Source: Leptolyngbya sp. FACHB-60 (lineage in GTDB: Bacteria; Cyanobacteriota; Cyanobacteriia; Phormidesmidales; Phormidesmidaceae). From it: a stretch of DNA of 54,135 nucleotides. Shown here piece after piece: positions 40,787 through 49,310 of the stretch. The position numbers were made by a program, and so were the translations under genes. The first letter of the stretch is position 1, and each line of letters starts with the position of its first letter. Under the pieces are notes generated by a model. That model searched no databases, had not been told where the DNA came from, and saw only the letters and a list, made by a program, of their open reading frames with translations. The stretch spans positions 1 to 54,135 of the forward strand of contig NZ_JACJOX010000040.1 in assembly GCF_014695775.1 (NCBI RefSeq), written 5' to 3'.

Positions 40787-42412
40787 TTAATGTTTTTGAG
40801 ATTTAACCACAACCACCGGCAGCAGACTGGTCTCTAGCACCGCCTGGGAAACTGACCCCGTCAGCACGTTGTCTAGGGGGCGATCGCCGCGCTTGCCCAC
40901 CACAACCTCAGCCGCGCCATACTCCTGAGCCGCTCGCGCAATCTCCTTGGACACCGAGCCTGACGTGGTGATAAACCGATGGCGAATATCGGCTAAACAC
41001 TGCTTCGTCCGCTGGCGCAGCTCCTCAACCCCCGCCGGATCGTCCCCTCTCACCACATGCAGCACGACAACCTCAGCGTCACTGCGGCGAGCGAGTTCGG
41101 CAGCTTTGGTCAGCACCCCTGTCGCCAGCGGGGATGTATCCACCGCTGCCAGCAAGACAATATCGCGAGCCACCGTTACCTTTGTCGGGTCAACCTCACC
41201 ACGCTCTAGCAGCTTTGGCGCAAAGGTGGGAATCGCCCAGGCCCCCAAGGGAGCCGTTACCAAAATCGAGAGAGCTGACAGCGCCAAAATAATTTCGCCG
41301 CCCTCGATGCCCTGAGCCAGCGGAATCGCGCCGATCGCTGCTTGTACCGTGGCCTTGGCCGAGTTGCCGGGCAGCAAAAACAGCCGCTCTTGCCAAGTCC
41401 AGTTGCTGCCCACCGTAGACAGATACCAGCCCAGCGATCGCCCCACCAGCGTGCCAATTGCCAGCACCAGCAGGCCGACTAACAGCGTATCCCCCAGCAC
41501 GCTGAGCTGAATACTTGCCCCCAGTAGCACAAATAGAACAATCTGAGCGATCGTCCACAGGCTGTCGAAGCCGCCCCGCAGCCGTCGCGCCAGCGGGGCA
41601 TCTAGCTCGATCAGAAAAAAACCAGCGGTCATCACCGCCAAATAGCCCGAAAACACCGGAAAATCTTCGGCCACTACCACCAGCAGCAGGGCAAAGCTGG
41701 CTGCCACCAGGGCATCTTGCACCGCATTTTGAGTCCAGTTTTGCCAGGCCAGCAGCGACACCAGCAGATGGGCCGTCAACCACCCCAGCAATATTCCTAG
41801 GGAAATCTGAGCCACAATTTGCAGCGGTAGCAGTTGCAGCGGACTCAGGGTCAGCACCCCCGGTAAAGTCAGCCCATCAACGGCACTCTGACCCAAAAAC
41901 GCCAACAGTAGGCTAAACACCAGCAGCAACAACACGTCCGAGAGAGCACTGCCCGTCAAAATCGCGTCGGGGATGCCTTTTTTAACCCCCCAACCCAAGC
42001 TTTTGAGCCGCAGCATCCCCGGCACAATGACGGCGGGTGACTCGGCCCCCAGCACGCAGCCCAACAGTAGCCCGGTGGCCAAATCAAACTGAAATAGGCC
42101 CATAGCGGCCAAGGCAATGGCGATCGCCTCACAGGCAGCGGGCAAAAACCCCAGCCGCAGCGCCACCGACCCCTGCTGAGCTAGCTTTTCGCGATCGAGG
42201 CCCAGCCCAGCCTTCATCAAAATCACCATGACAGCAATAGTGCGCAACCCGTCGGCCGCCGCCAACACCCCTGGGCTAATCACATTGCCCACCTGAGGGC
42301 CAAGCACAATACCCACCAGCACCATGCCTACCAGAGCAGGGGCCTTCAGCCGTCGAGCGATCTGCCCGACAAAAAAGCCCATCAATAAAATCCAAATCAT
42401 GCTTTCTAACAT
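40787..42412 (-). CDS. CPA2 cation:proton antiporter with C-terminal Usp domain
   Basis: A 541-residue protein. Residues about 1-395 are a Na+/H+ exchanger domain of the CPA2 type with about 12 helices (GFFVGQIARRLKAPALVGMV, GLGLDREKL, GAESPAVIVPGML, GYLAVMTAGFFLIELDAPLA). Residues about 405-541 are a universal-stress-protein domain (DIVLLAAVDTSPLATGVLTK at the start and VVGKRGDRPLDNVLTGSVSQ, the ATP-loop region). The fusion of antiporter and Usp occurs in other cyanobacteria. Role: pH or ion homeostasis, probably modulated by nucleotide binding. No partner genes. Confidence 0.92.
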   Translation of the reverse strand: MLESMIWILLMGFFVGQIARRLKAPALVGMVLVGIVLGPQVGNVISPGVLAAADGLRTIAVMVILMKAGLGLDREKLAQQGSVALRLGFLPAACEAIAIALAAMGLFQFDLATGLLLGCVLGAESPAVIVPGMLRLKSLGWGVKKGIPDAILTGSALSDVLLLLVFSLLLAFLGQSAVDGLTLPGVLTLSPLQLLPLQIVAQISLGILLGWLTAHLLVSLLAWQNWTQNAVQDALVAASFALLLVVVAEDFPVFSGYLAVMTAGFFLIELDAPLARRLRGGFDSLWTIAQIVLFVLLGASIQLSVLGDTLLVGLLVLAIGTLVGRSLGWYLSTVGSNWTWQERLFLLPGNSAKATVQAAIGAIPLAQGIEGGEIILALSALSILVTAPLGAWAIPTFAPKLLERGEVDPTKVTVARDIVLLAAVDTSPLATGVLTKAAELARRSDAEVVVLHVVRGDDPAGVEELRQRTKQCLADIRHRFITTSGSVSKEIARAAQEYGAAEVVVGKRGDRPLDNVLTGSVSQAVLETSLLPVVVVKSQKH

Positions 42413-42827
42413 GTCGCCACGCCAAAGTTGAATCGGTTGCGCGGCCTGTAGCAGTAGTTAGAAGACTCCAAAGCCCCTACCCTTCCGCCCCAAGCCGGAA
42501 TAAGTAGGAGCCATCAGCCCTTACGCGATCAAACCTGACTCACGCTGGGCGGTTTTGGCGAGCTCCATCGCCGTTTTTAGCGTTATACCAGATTGAAGGG
42601 GGTTATAGCTAAGGGCTAACCTCAGATTTCAACCCATCTTTCTGCATGAAGGTGCAGATATATTCACCTTTTGCAAGTATTAATATACATTGGCCAACTC
42701 ATGTTAACTGTGTCGTTCTAAAGAAGAACGTAGCCGAAGACTAGATAAAATGACAACACAGTAAAATAGCGCATATTCACTCCATTGTTGTTGCCGATCG
42801 CTCACCTCACTCCTACTCTCAAAGCCC
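42413..42827. other. Gene-free spacer of about 415 bp
   Basis: Upstream of both the CPA2 gene (minus) and the DsbA-fold gene (plus). It is A/T-rich from 42640 to 42770. A small hairpin CGTTCT-N5-AGAACG lies near 42715. No gene or clear promoter motif could be assigned. Confidence 0.5.
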
Positions 42828-43505
42828 ATGGAACCTATTCAAATCTCCTATTTTTCCGATGTTCTCTGCGTCTGGGCCTACATTGCTCAAATTCGGATGG
42901 ATGAGTTGGTGACGGTTTTTCAAGATCAGGTTGCGATCGAATATCACTTCGTACCTGTGTTTGGGAATGCTCACGAAAAACTAGAGATTCGATGGCGCGA
43001 AAAAGGAGGATTAAAAGGTTACAGCAACCACGTCTTTGAAGCCGTCAATAAGTTCGATCACATCATCGTCAATCCTGATATTTGGACAAAGGTAACACCC
43101 GCTTCATCGACATCCTGCCACCTGTTTCTCCACGCCGTTCAGCTGCTAGAAATTAAAAATATTATCCCGAAGTCAGAAAAAACGTTTGAAAAGGTAGTTT
43201 GGTCATTTCGAAAAGCTTTTTTTACAGAACTTTCTAATATTTCCGATCGCACCGTACAGCTTTCCCTAGCAGAAGAGTTAGGTCTGCCGATCGCCGCCCT
43301 TGAGCAGCAAATTAATAGTGGCGAGGCCTACGCTTTGCTGTCGAAAGACTTTGAATTAGTTAAAGAACATTCCGTTACCGTCAGCCCAACCCTAATTTTT
43401 AACGAGGGTCGGCAGCGACTCAACGGCAACGTGGGCTATCGCGTAATCGAAGCCAACATTCGAGAATTGCTGCACAACCCGCCTGAAGAACAGTCCTGGT
43501 GTTAA
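42828..43505 (+). CDS. DsbA-fold protein lacking the CxxC pair
   Basis: A 225-residue protein of the DsbA/FrnE-like thioredoxin family: ISYFSDVLCVWAYIAQIRMD at the N-terminus, a helical insertion, and the cis-Pro region VKEHSVTVSPTLIFNEG with RQRLNGNVGYRVIEANIREL. Classical members have CxxC at the start; here the motif is Cys14-Val-Trp-Ala17, so one active-site cysteine is missing. A cysteine is also the last residue (Cys225). It is likely a redox or glutathione-linked isomerase-type protein (2-hydroxychromene-2-carboxylate isomerase is another member). Alone in its locus. Confidence 0.85.
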   Translation: MEPIQISYFSDVLCVWAYIAQIRMDELVTVFQDQVAIEYHFVPVFGNAHEKLEIRWREKGGLKGYSNHVFEAVNKFDHIIVNPDIWTKVTPASSTSCHLFLHAVQLLEIKNIIPKSEKTFEKVVWSFRKAFFTELSNISDRTVQLSLAEELGLPIAALEQQINSGEAYALLSKDFELVKEHSVTVSPTLIFNEGRQRLNGNVGYRVIEANIRELLHNPPEEQSWC

Positions 43506-43894
43506 CTCGTTCGAGCGGATCCCTCTAGGTTTTGTCTCAACGCTGCGTTCTGCCATCTATGTCGAGCGACGCTGTGGATAGAGGCGAGGTTGTACCTAAG
43601 GCAGAGGAAATTTTAGCGTAGCGAGCATTAGGTTTAGCACAGTCAACAGCCCCAAAAATGGACTCTCCCGCTAACAAGCAAGATGTAGATGTAGTCGAGC
43701 TTGCCAAACCAAAAGTGACAGATTAGCAGTGGTTCAAGGTTTAGGGTATTAGGTTCGCGACCTGCCTTAAACCCGACACCTTAAACCCTGAACCCTAGGC
43801 TGTTAGAGCCTATCACAATCAGCTTGGGTAAGAGCTAGGCAAGTCACACCCCATTCAGCAAGGCCATAATTTTTACCAGCAGGTTTCCAGCCGC
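43506..43894. other. Gene-free spacer with an inverted repeat
   Basis: About 390 bp. GGTTCAAGGTTTAGGGT (43731-43747) pairs with ACCTTAAACCCTGAACC (43778-43794) at 15 of 17 positions, a common type of interspersed cyanobacterial repeat. No gene is seen. Confidence 0.55.
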
Positions 43895-45550
43895 ATGGCT
43901 CAACCATCCAAGTCATTGTCAAGAAAAAAGATTCGCCAAGAGATTCGTCAGACGGCGCAAGCAAAGCTGGGTTATGCAGAGCTGCGGGAGGGGCAAGAGG
44001 AGGCGATCGCCGCTCTGATTGATGGGCACGATGTCTTGGCAGTCATGCCCACAGGGTCGGGAAAATCGGCCATCTATCAGCTGGCGGGGGCGCTGATTCC
44101 CGGCTGCACCGTCGTCATCTCACCCCTCGTGGCGCTCCAGCATGACCAGGTTGAATCGATCGCAGATCAAGAAGTGGGTGAGGCCGCCGCGATCAACTCC
44201 ACCATGAGTGCGTCTCGGCGAGAGGCGGCCTTTGAGTCGCTGGCCGACGACGAGCTAGAGTTCATCTTTCTGGCACCCGAGCAGTTCAACAACCCCGAAA
44301 CCCTAGACCGCTTGCAAGCGGCCAAGCCCTCGCTGTTTGTGGTTGACGAAGCCCACTGCATCAGCGAGTGGGGCCATGACTTTCGCCCCGATTACCTCAG
44401 ACTTGGCGCTGTAATCGATGCCCTCGGCCATCCCAGGGTGTTGGCGCTGACGGCCACAGCAGCCCCGGCGGTGCGAGAAGAAATTGTCAAACACCTGGCC
44501 ATGCGAGAGGCTCAGGTGCTAGTGCAGGGGTTTGACCGACCCAACATTTGGCTAGAGGTGCGGCGCTTTGAGACCGAAGCCGAGAAGACAGAGGCCTTGA
44601 TCGACCAGGTGGTACGCGCTAAAAAACCGGGCATTGTCTATGCAGCCACTCGCAAAAACACCGAGACTCTAGCTGAGGCGCTGGAGGCAGCCGGTGTGGC
44701 TGCGATCTCCTACCACGCCGGCATGAAAGCCGCCGACCGCGAGCAGGCCCAGGCTGCCTTTATGGATGACGAGGCTGAGGTGATGGTGGCCACTACCGCC
44801 TTTGGCATGGGCATCGACAAGCCCAACGTCCGCTTTGTGATTCACCACAACATTAGCGATTCGGTCGATTCTTACTACCAGGAAATTGGGCGGGCGGGGC
44901 GAGATGGTGAAAAAGCCTTTGCGCTGCTGTTCTACTGCCCCGACGACCTGAATATTCGTCGCTTTTTAGCCAGGGGCGGCCAGGTAGATGTGGAGCAGGT
45001 GACCCAGGTAGCCACCGTGCTTCAAGAGCAGGATGACCCGATCAAGCGGCAGGATTTGCAGGCCAAAACCAATCTTTCCCGAACTAAGGTGGCCGCCGCC
45101 CTCAGCCACTTAGAGGCGGTGGATACCGTCGAGACCTTATCTACGGGCGAAGTGGTTGCCCGTGAACTGACGGATGTCAATGAAGCCTCCCAGGCTGCTG
45201 TTGAGGCCCAAGAGCGACATCAAAACCACGTGCGATCGCGCCTAGAAATGATGCGCGGCTATGCCGAACTGCGCGACTGTCGCCGCGAATATCTGCTCAA
45301 CTACTTTGGCGAAACGCGCGATCAGCCCTGCGGCTTTTGCGACAACTGTCAGGCAGGCATCGTGGTCGAAGACGAGGGTGCTTGGCAGCCCTTTGCGCTG
45401 AATAGCCGTGTGGTTCACCGAACGTGGGGCGAGGGTACGGTGATGCGCTATGAGGGCGACAAGATCGTGATTTTGTTTGATCAGATGGGCTACAAAACCC
45501 TGGCTAGGCAGTTGATCAGAGAGTACTGTCTACTGGAGTCGGTCGATTAG
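43895..45550 (+). CDS. RecQ-family ATP-dependent DNA helicase, short form
   Basis: A 551-residue helicase. Walker A is MPTGSGKSAIYQ, motif II VVDEAHCISEWGHDFRPDY, motif VI QEIGRAGRDGE, and the zinc-binding region has Cys462, Cys479, Cys482 and Cys485 (CGFCDNC). After that only about 65 residues remain, with VVHRTWGEGTVMRYEGDKIV resembling the small C-terminal Tudor-like domain of UvrD/PcrA helicases. The RQC winged helix and HRDC of E. coli RecQ are absent. Role: 3'-5' unwinding in DNA repair. Start ATG 43895 is the first in the frame; no clear ribosome site. Confidence 0.9.
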   Translation: MAQPSKSLSRKKIRQEIRQTAQAKLGYAELREGQEEAIAALIDGHDVLAVMPTGSGKSAIYQLAGALIPGCTVVISPLVALQHDQVESIADQEVGEAAAINSTMSASRREAAFESLADDELEFIFLAPEQFNNPETLDRLQAAKPSLFVVDEAHCISEWGHDFRPDYLRLGAVIDALGHPRVLALTATAAPAVREEIVKHLAMREAQVLVQGFDRPNIWLEVRRFETEAEKTEALIDQVVRAKKPGIVYAATRKNTETLAEALEAAGVAAISYHAGMKAADREQAQAAFMDDEAEVMVATTAFGMGIDKPNVRFVIHHNISDSVDSYYQEIGRAGRDGEKAFALLFYCPDDLNIRRFLARGGQVDVEQVTQVATVLQEQDDPIKRQDLQAKTNLSRTKVAAALSHLEAVDTVETLSTGEVVARELTDVNEASQAAVEAQERHQNHVRSRLEMMRGYAELRDCRREYLLNYFGETRDQPCGFCDNCQAGIVVEDEGAWQPFALNSRVVHRTWGEGTVMRYEGDKIVILFDQMGYKTLARQLIREYCLLESVD

Positions 45551-45722
45551 CCCCGCCAACCCTGCCCGCCATCTCCAGGGCAACTGCACTGCCCCGTTTG
45601 CGGCGTCAGTTGCAACAGAGAGTCAGTGCCACCACAGAGCGTTATTTATCAATGATGTATCGGTTGCCGAGGTAACGGAGTTAGCCTTAGAGCTACTGAA
45701 AGACGAGTGAAGATACGCCACT

Positions 45723-46499
45723 ATGTGCCAGCTGTTGGGGATGAACTGCAATGTGCCCACGGATATCTGCTTCTCCTTTGAGGGGTTCTGCGCGCGCGGG
45801 GGCAAAACCGATGACCACAAAGACGGCTGGGGCATTGCTTTTTTTGAAGGCCTAGGCTGCCGGGTTTTTCTCGACGACAACCCGTCTAGCTCCTCGCCCG
45901 TGGCCGCCTTCATTCGGCAATACCCGATCAAATCGATGAATGTGATCGCCCACATTCGCAAGGCCACCATTGGGCCAGTCACGCTAGAAAACTGTCACCC
46001 CTTCAAGCGAGAGCTGTGGGGGCGCTACTGGGTGTTTGCCCACAACGGCGATTTGCCGACGCTGCCGCTCGACCACCAAGGCATCTACCGCCCAGTCGGG
46101 CAAACCGACAGCGAGCAGGCCTTTTGCCTCATGCTCAACCACATTCGGCAGCGGTTCCCCGATCGCAAGCCCCCGATTCAAGACCTATGCATTGCCCTGC
46201 AAGAGATCACGGCGGCGATCGCCCCCCACGGCATCTTCAATTATTTGCTGTCAGATGGCGAACACTGCTTTGCCTACTGCTCCACCAAGCTCTGCTACAT
46301 CGTGCGCCAGGCCCCCTTTGCAGCGGCCCACCTGATTGACGAAGACATCACGGTGGATTTTCAAGAACTGACCACCCCGAGCGATCGCGTCGCCGTGATC
46401 GCTACCACTTCCCTCACCGACAACGAGGCCTGGACCCCAATCCAGCCCGGTGAACTGCTGGTCTTTCAGGATGGCTTACCGCTCCATCTAACCTCTTGA
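45723..46499 (+). CDS. Class II glutamine amidotransferase (YafJ-like)
   Basis: A 258-residue N-terminal-nucleophile enzyme starting MCQLLGMN, so Cys2 becomes the catalytic N-terminus after Met removal. Typical features follow: HKDGWGIAFF, VIAHIRKATIGPV, NCHPFKRELWGRYWVFAHNG, GQTDSEQAFCLML. The length and lack of other domains match YafJ/YeaZ-unrelated small GATases of unknown acceptor. The protein probably hydrolyses glutamine or a gamma-glutamyl compound. It follows the RecQ gene by 170 bp on the same strand. Confidence 0.92.
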   Translation: MCQLLGMNCNVPTDICFSFEGFCARGGKTDDHKDGWGIAFFEGLGCRVFLDDNPSSSSPVAAFIRQYPIKSMNVIAHIRKATIGPVTLENCHPFKRELWGRYWVFAHNGDLPTLPLDHQGIYRPVGQTDSEQAFCLMLNHIRQRFPDRKPPIQDLCIALQEITAAIAPHGIFNYLLSDGEHCFAYCSTKLCYIVRQAPFAAAHLIDEDITVDFQELTTPSDRVAVIATTSLTDNEAWTPIQPGELLVFQDGLPLHLTS

Positions 46500-46960
46500 G
46501 CAGGGACGCCTCTTCATCCCCCTTGTCTATTGGACGGTTCTAGCCCAGACTTCACCTGCCATTGCAAACGCCCGTGGGTTATGACAGGTTCGACGTAGGG
46601 GCGTTGCACTGCAACGCTCCTACCAGTGGATTTCGCCTGTCAAATCCCAACTAAATCAACTACGGCAATATATCCAGATTTGGAATGGCTCAAGCATTAA
46701 CAAATCTCTCATCAACCGGTTCCTTGCTTTGAGCTGGTCTACGCCCAGCGGCCCAACCCCTCGGCCAAAATATTGAATGAAATTAAATTTCATTTGTAAC
46801 TGAGTTTACTTGAACTTCGCTCAGCTCGCGTGCCATACTGCGCCAGCAAACAGCGGTATTTCTACCGACTTACCGTAGTTTCCTGATTTAGCACCGGCCT
46901 TAAGCAACTGCTGGAAGGTCAGGTCTGCGTCAGGAAAGGACCATTTGTAGAGGTACAGCC
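46500..46960. other. Leader region of the sulfonate operon
   Basis: About 460 bp with a palindromic element (46595-46623) and a run of A/T-rich sequence near 46776-46800 (AAATTAAATTTCAT). The promoter of the ssu genes should lie here; I see no sure sigma site and no riboswitch-like structure. Confidence 0.5.
46595..46623. repeat. 29-bp near-perfect palindrome (dispersed type)
   Basis: GTAGGGGCGTTGCA (46595-46608), one base, then TGCAACGCTCCTAC (46610-46623); 13 of 14 pairs. The GTAGGGGCG...CTCCTAC form is a common dispersed cyanobacterial repeat. Confidence 0.7.
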
Positions 46961-48067
46961 ATGGCAAAGCAGCATCGCCCTAGAGCTTGGGGGCTGACCC
47001 GGCGACAGTCGCTGAAGTCGTTTGCCTATCTATTTGCCAGCGGCATGGGGCTAAGTGCATCGGTCACCGCCTGTAGCAGCGACCCCACCACCAGCACCGA
47101 ACCCCAACCCGACGCCACCAAAGCCAAGGCCAGGGTGCTACGCATCGGCCACCAAAAGTTTGACCCGTTTATTTTGATCAAAGCGCGGGGCGGGCTAGAG
47201 GAACGGCTAAAAACCTTCGGCACCCGCGTCGAGTGGATTGAGTTTCAGTCGGGGCCGCCCCTGCTGGAAGCCCTAAACATGGGCAGTATCGACATTGGCC
47301 GCACCGGTGATGCCCCGCCGATTTTTGCCCAGGCGGCGGATACGCCCTTTTTCTATGTGGGTAGCGGCGCGCCCCGACCTAAGAGCTCGGGCATTGTGGT
47401 GCCGGCCGATTCGTCAGTGCAAACCCTGGCCGATCTCAAGGGCAAAAAAGTGGGCTTTCAGCGCGGCTCTAGCGCTCACTTTTTGGTGGTGCAGGCGCTC
47501 AAAAAAGCTGGGTTAGCCTGGTCAGACATTGAGCCGGTGAACCTCACCCCCGCCGATGCCCGCTCTGCCTTCGAGCAAAACAACATCGATGCCTGGTGCA
47601 TTTGGGACCCCTTCTATGCAGCCTCAGAAAAACAGGTGGGGGCGCGCACTCTGATCACCGGGGAAGAGCTAGCCCCCAACCGAGAGTTTTTCTTGGCCTC
47701 TAAAGCCTTCGTGGCCGACAACGAAGCGCTGCTGGTCGCCCTGCTCGAAGATACCGCTGAAGTTGCCCAGTGGGCCGACAATAACCCCGCCGAAGTGGTA
47801 GAGGTGCTGGCCCCCATCACCGGCTTGGAGCCAGAGATTTTAGATGTGGTAACCCGCCGCCGCAGCTACATCTTTGACCCAGTGCAGCCCGAGGCGATCG
47901 CAGAGCAGCAGCGCATTGCCGACGCCTTTTACGAGCTAGAGCTAATTCCCAAAGCGGTGCGCGTGCAAGACGTGATTTGGACCCCCAGCTCAGCTTCCTC
48001 GGCCCGGCTAAAGCGGCCTGCTACCAACCCCCTCGCCTCACTCCCCATTGCCATTCACCAAAGTTGA
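46961..48067 (+). CDS. ssuA: Sulfonate ABC transporter substrate-binding protein (first copy)
   Basis: A 368-residue periplasmic binding protein. The N-terminus has TRRQSLKSFAYLF, a twin-arginine-like start, then a lipobox-like VTAC and a Thr/Pro-rich linker. The mature part shows SsuA features: FQSGPPLLEALNMGSIDIGR, GDAPPIFAQAA, ADLKGKKVGFQRGSSAHFLV, ARSAFEQNNIDAWCIWDPFY. It binds alkanesulfonates for import by SsuB-SsuC. A second, paralogous copy begins 8 bp downstream. Its Ser/Pro-rich tail (after VQDVIW) is unusual. The SsuA label follows the ssuD/E/B/C context; taurine-type proteins look alike. Confidence 0.92.
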   Translation: MAKQHRPRAWGLTRRQSLKSFAYLFASGMGLSASVTACSSDPTTSTEPQPDATKAKARVLRIGHQKFDPFILIKARGGLEERLKTFGTRVEWIEFQSGPPLLEALNMGSIDIGRTGDAPPIFAQAADTPFFYVGSGAPRPKSSGIVVPADSSVQTLADLKGKKVGFQRGSSAHFLVVQALKKAGLAWSDIEPVNLTPADARSAFEQNNIDAWCIWDPFYAASEKQVGARTLITGEELAPNREFFLASKAFVADNEALLVALLEDTAEVAQWADNNPAEVVEVLAPITGLEPEILDVVTRRRSYIFDPVQPEAIAEQQRIADAFYELELIPKAVRVQDVIWTPSSASSARLKRPATNPLASLPIAIHQS

Positions 48068-48075
48068 GCCCATCC

Positions 48076-49188
48076 ATGAATTTTGAAAAGCCGGAGTTTG
48101 AAGAACCTTTGCAGATTGTGCCTCGCTATAACCACTCCCAGAGCCAGGCCCAAACCCCAGTGTTGCGGGGTTTGACCTCCCGCCGCCGATTTCTGCGCCA
48201 GGGCGGCCTGTTCTTGGGGGGTATGGCCCTGGCCGGGGTAGTGGGAGCTTGCAGCAGCGAGTTTACGCCCCAGGCCCAGACTGGGGCGACCCAAGCCGGT
48301 GCCGGTGGTGCCGCCCCCGCCGCCACCAAGCAACTGCGGGTGGGCTACCAAAAGTCCTCGACGGTGCTGAACCTACTAAAGAATCAAAAACTCCTCGAAA
48401 AGCGCTTTGAGGCCGAGGCCTTTCCCATCACCTGGAATGAGTTTGCCGCTGGCCCCCAAATGCTCGAAGCCCTCAACGTGGGCAGCATTGACGTGGCCTA
48501 CACGGGCGAAACCCCACCGATCTTTGCCCAGGCCGCCGATGCGCCCCTGGTCTATGTCGCCTGGGAAGACGTCGGCTCGCTGGCCGAAGCCATCCTCGTG
48601 CAGAAAGACTCGCCGATTCAGAGCGTCGCCGGGCTGAAGGGTAAAAAAGTGGCCCTCAACAAGGGTTCCAACGTCCACTACCTGCTGGTCAAAGCCTTAG
48701 AAGAAGTGGGCTTGCAGTACAGCGACATCGAGACCGCCTACCTGCCCCCCGGCGATGCCCGCTCGGCCTTTGAGCAAAACAGCGTCGATGCCTGGGTGAT
48801 CTGGGATCCCTTCCAGGGGGCGGCAAAAAAGCAGCTGGGAGCCAGAACCCTGCGCGACGGCAAAGGCATTGCCCGCAATCGAGGCTTCTATCTCGCCACC
48901 AAATCCTTTGCCGATAGCCAGCCCGACGTGCTTCAGGCGGTTTTAGAAGAGGCTGAAACCATTAGCACCTTTGCCAAAGAAAACCCCGCCGAGGTCTCTA
49001 AGTTTCTGTCGAACGAGCTAGGGATTCCCACCGACGTGCTGGATCTGGTGGAAAGTCGGCGCGGCTACGGCATTCAGCCCATCACTGACGAGGTGGTGAC
49101 TTACCAGCAAGACATTGCCGACACCTTCTATGACCTACAGCTGATTCCCAAAGAAATCGACGTCTCCACCGTCATTTGGAATGGGTAG
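48076..49188 (+). CDS. ssuA: Sulfonate ABC transporter substrate-binding protein (second copy)
   Basis: ATG 48076 (MNFEKPEFEE) is chosen; the longer frame from 47977 lies inside the previous gene. At 370 residues it is a paralogue of the protein at 46961. SRRRFLRQGGLFLGGMALAG is a clear Tat signal followed by VGAC, a probable lipid anchor. The body repeats the SsuA pattern: AGPQMLEALNVGSIDVAYTG, ETPPIFAQAADAPLVYVAWE, GLKGKKVALNKGSNVHYLLV, ARSAFEQNSVDAWVIWDPFQ. Differences in the substrate pocket (SGPP to AGPQ; CIWD to VIWD) suggest a different preferred sulfonate (inference). Confidence 0.92.
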   Translation: MNFEKPEFEEPLQIVPRYNHSQSQAQTPVLRGLTSRRRFLRQGGLFLGGMALAGVVGACSSEFTPQAQTGATQAGAGGAAPAATKQLRVGYQKSSTVLNLLKNQKLLEKRFEAEAFPITWNEFAAGPQMLEALNVGSIDVAYTGETPPIFAQAADAPLVYVAWEDVGSLAEAILVQKDSPIQSVAGLKGKKVALNKGSNVHYLLVKALEEVGLQYSDIETAYLPPGDARSAFEQNSVDAWVIWDPFQGAAKKQLGARTLRDGKGIARNRGFYLATKSFADSQPDVLQAVLEEAETISTFAKENPAEVSKFLSNELGIPTDVLDLVESRRGYGIQPITDEVVTYQQDIADTFYDLQLIPKEIDVSTVIWNG

Positions 49189-49310
49189 GTGACGCCTACT
49201 AAGGCACTAAAGCTTGACGTAGGGCCGATACAGCTCTGATGCTGCGCATGCGCTTCTAACTCTCTCCTACGTCTTTTCTCTTCGTTGTTCTCTCTGCGGT
49301 TTTCATTGCT

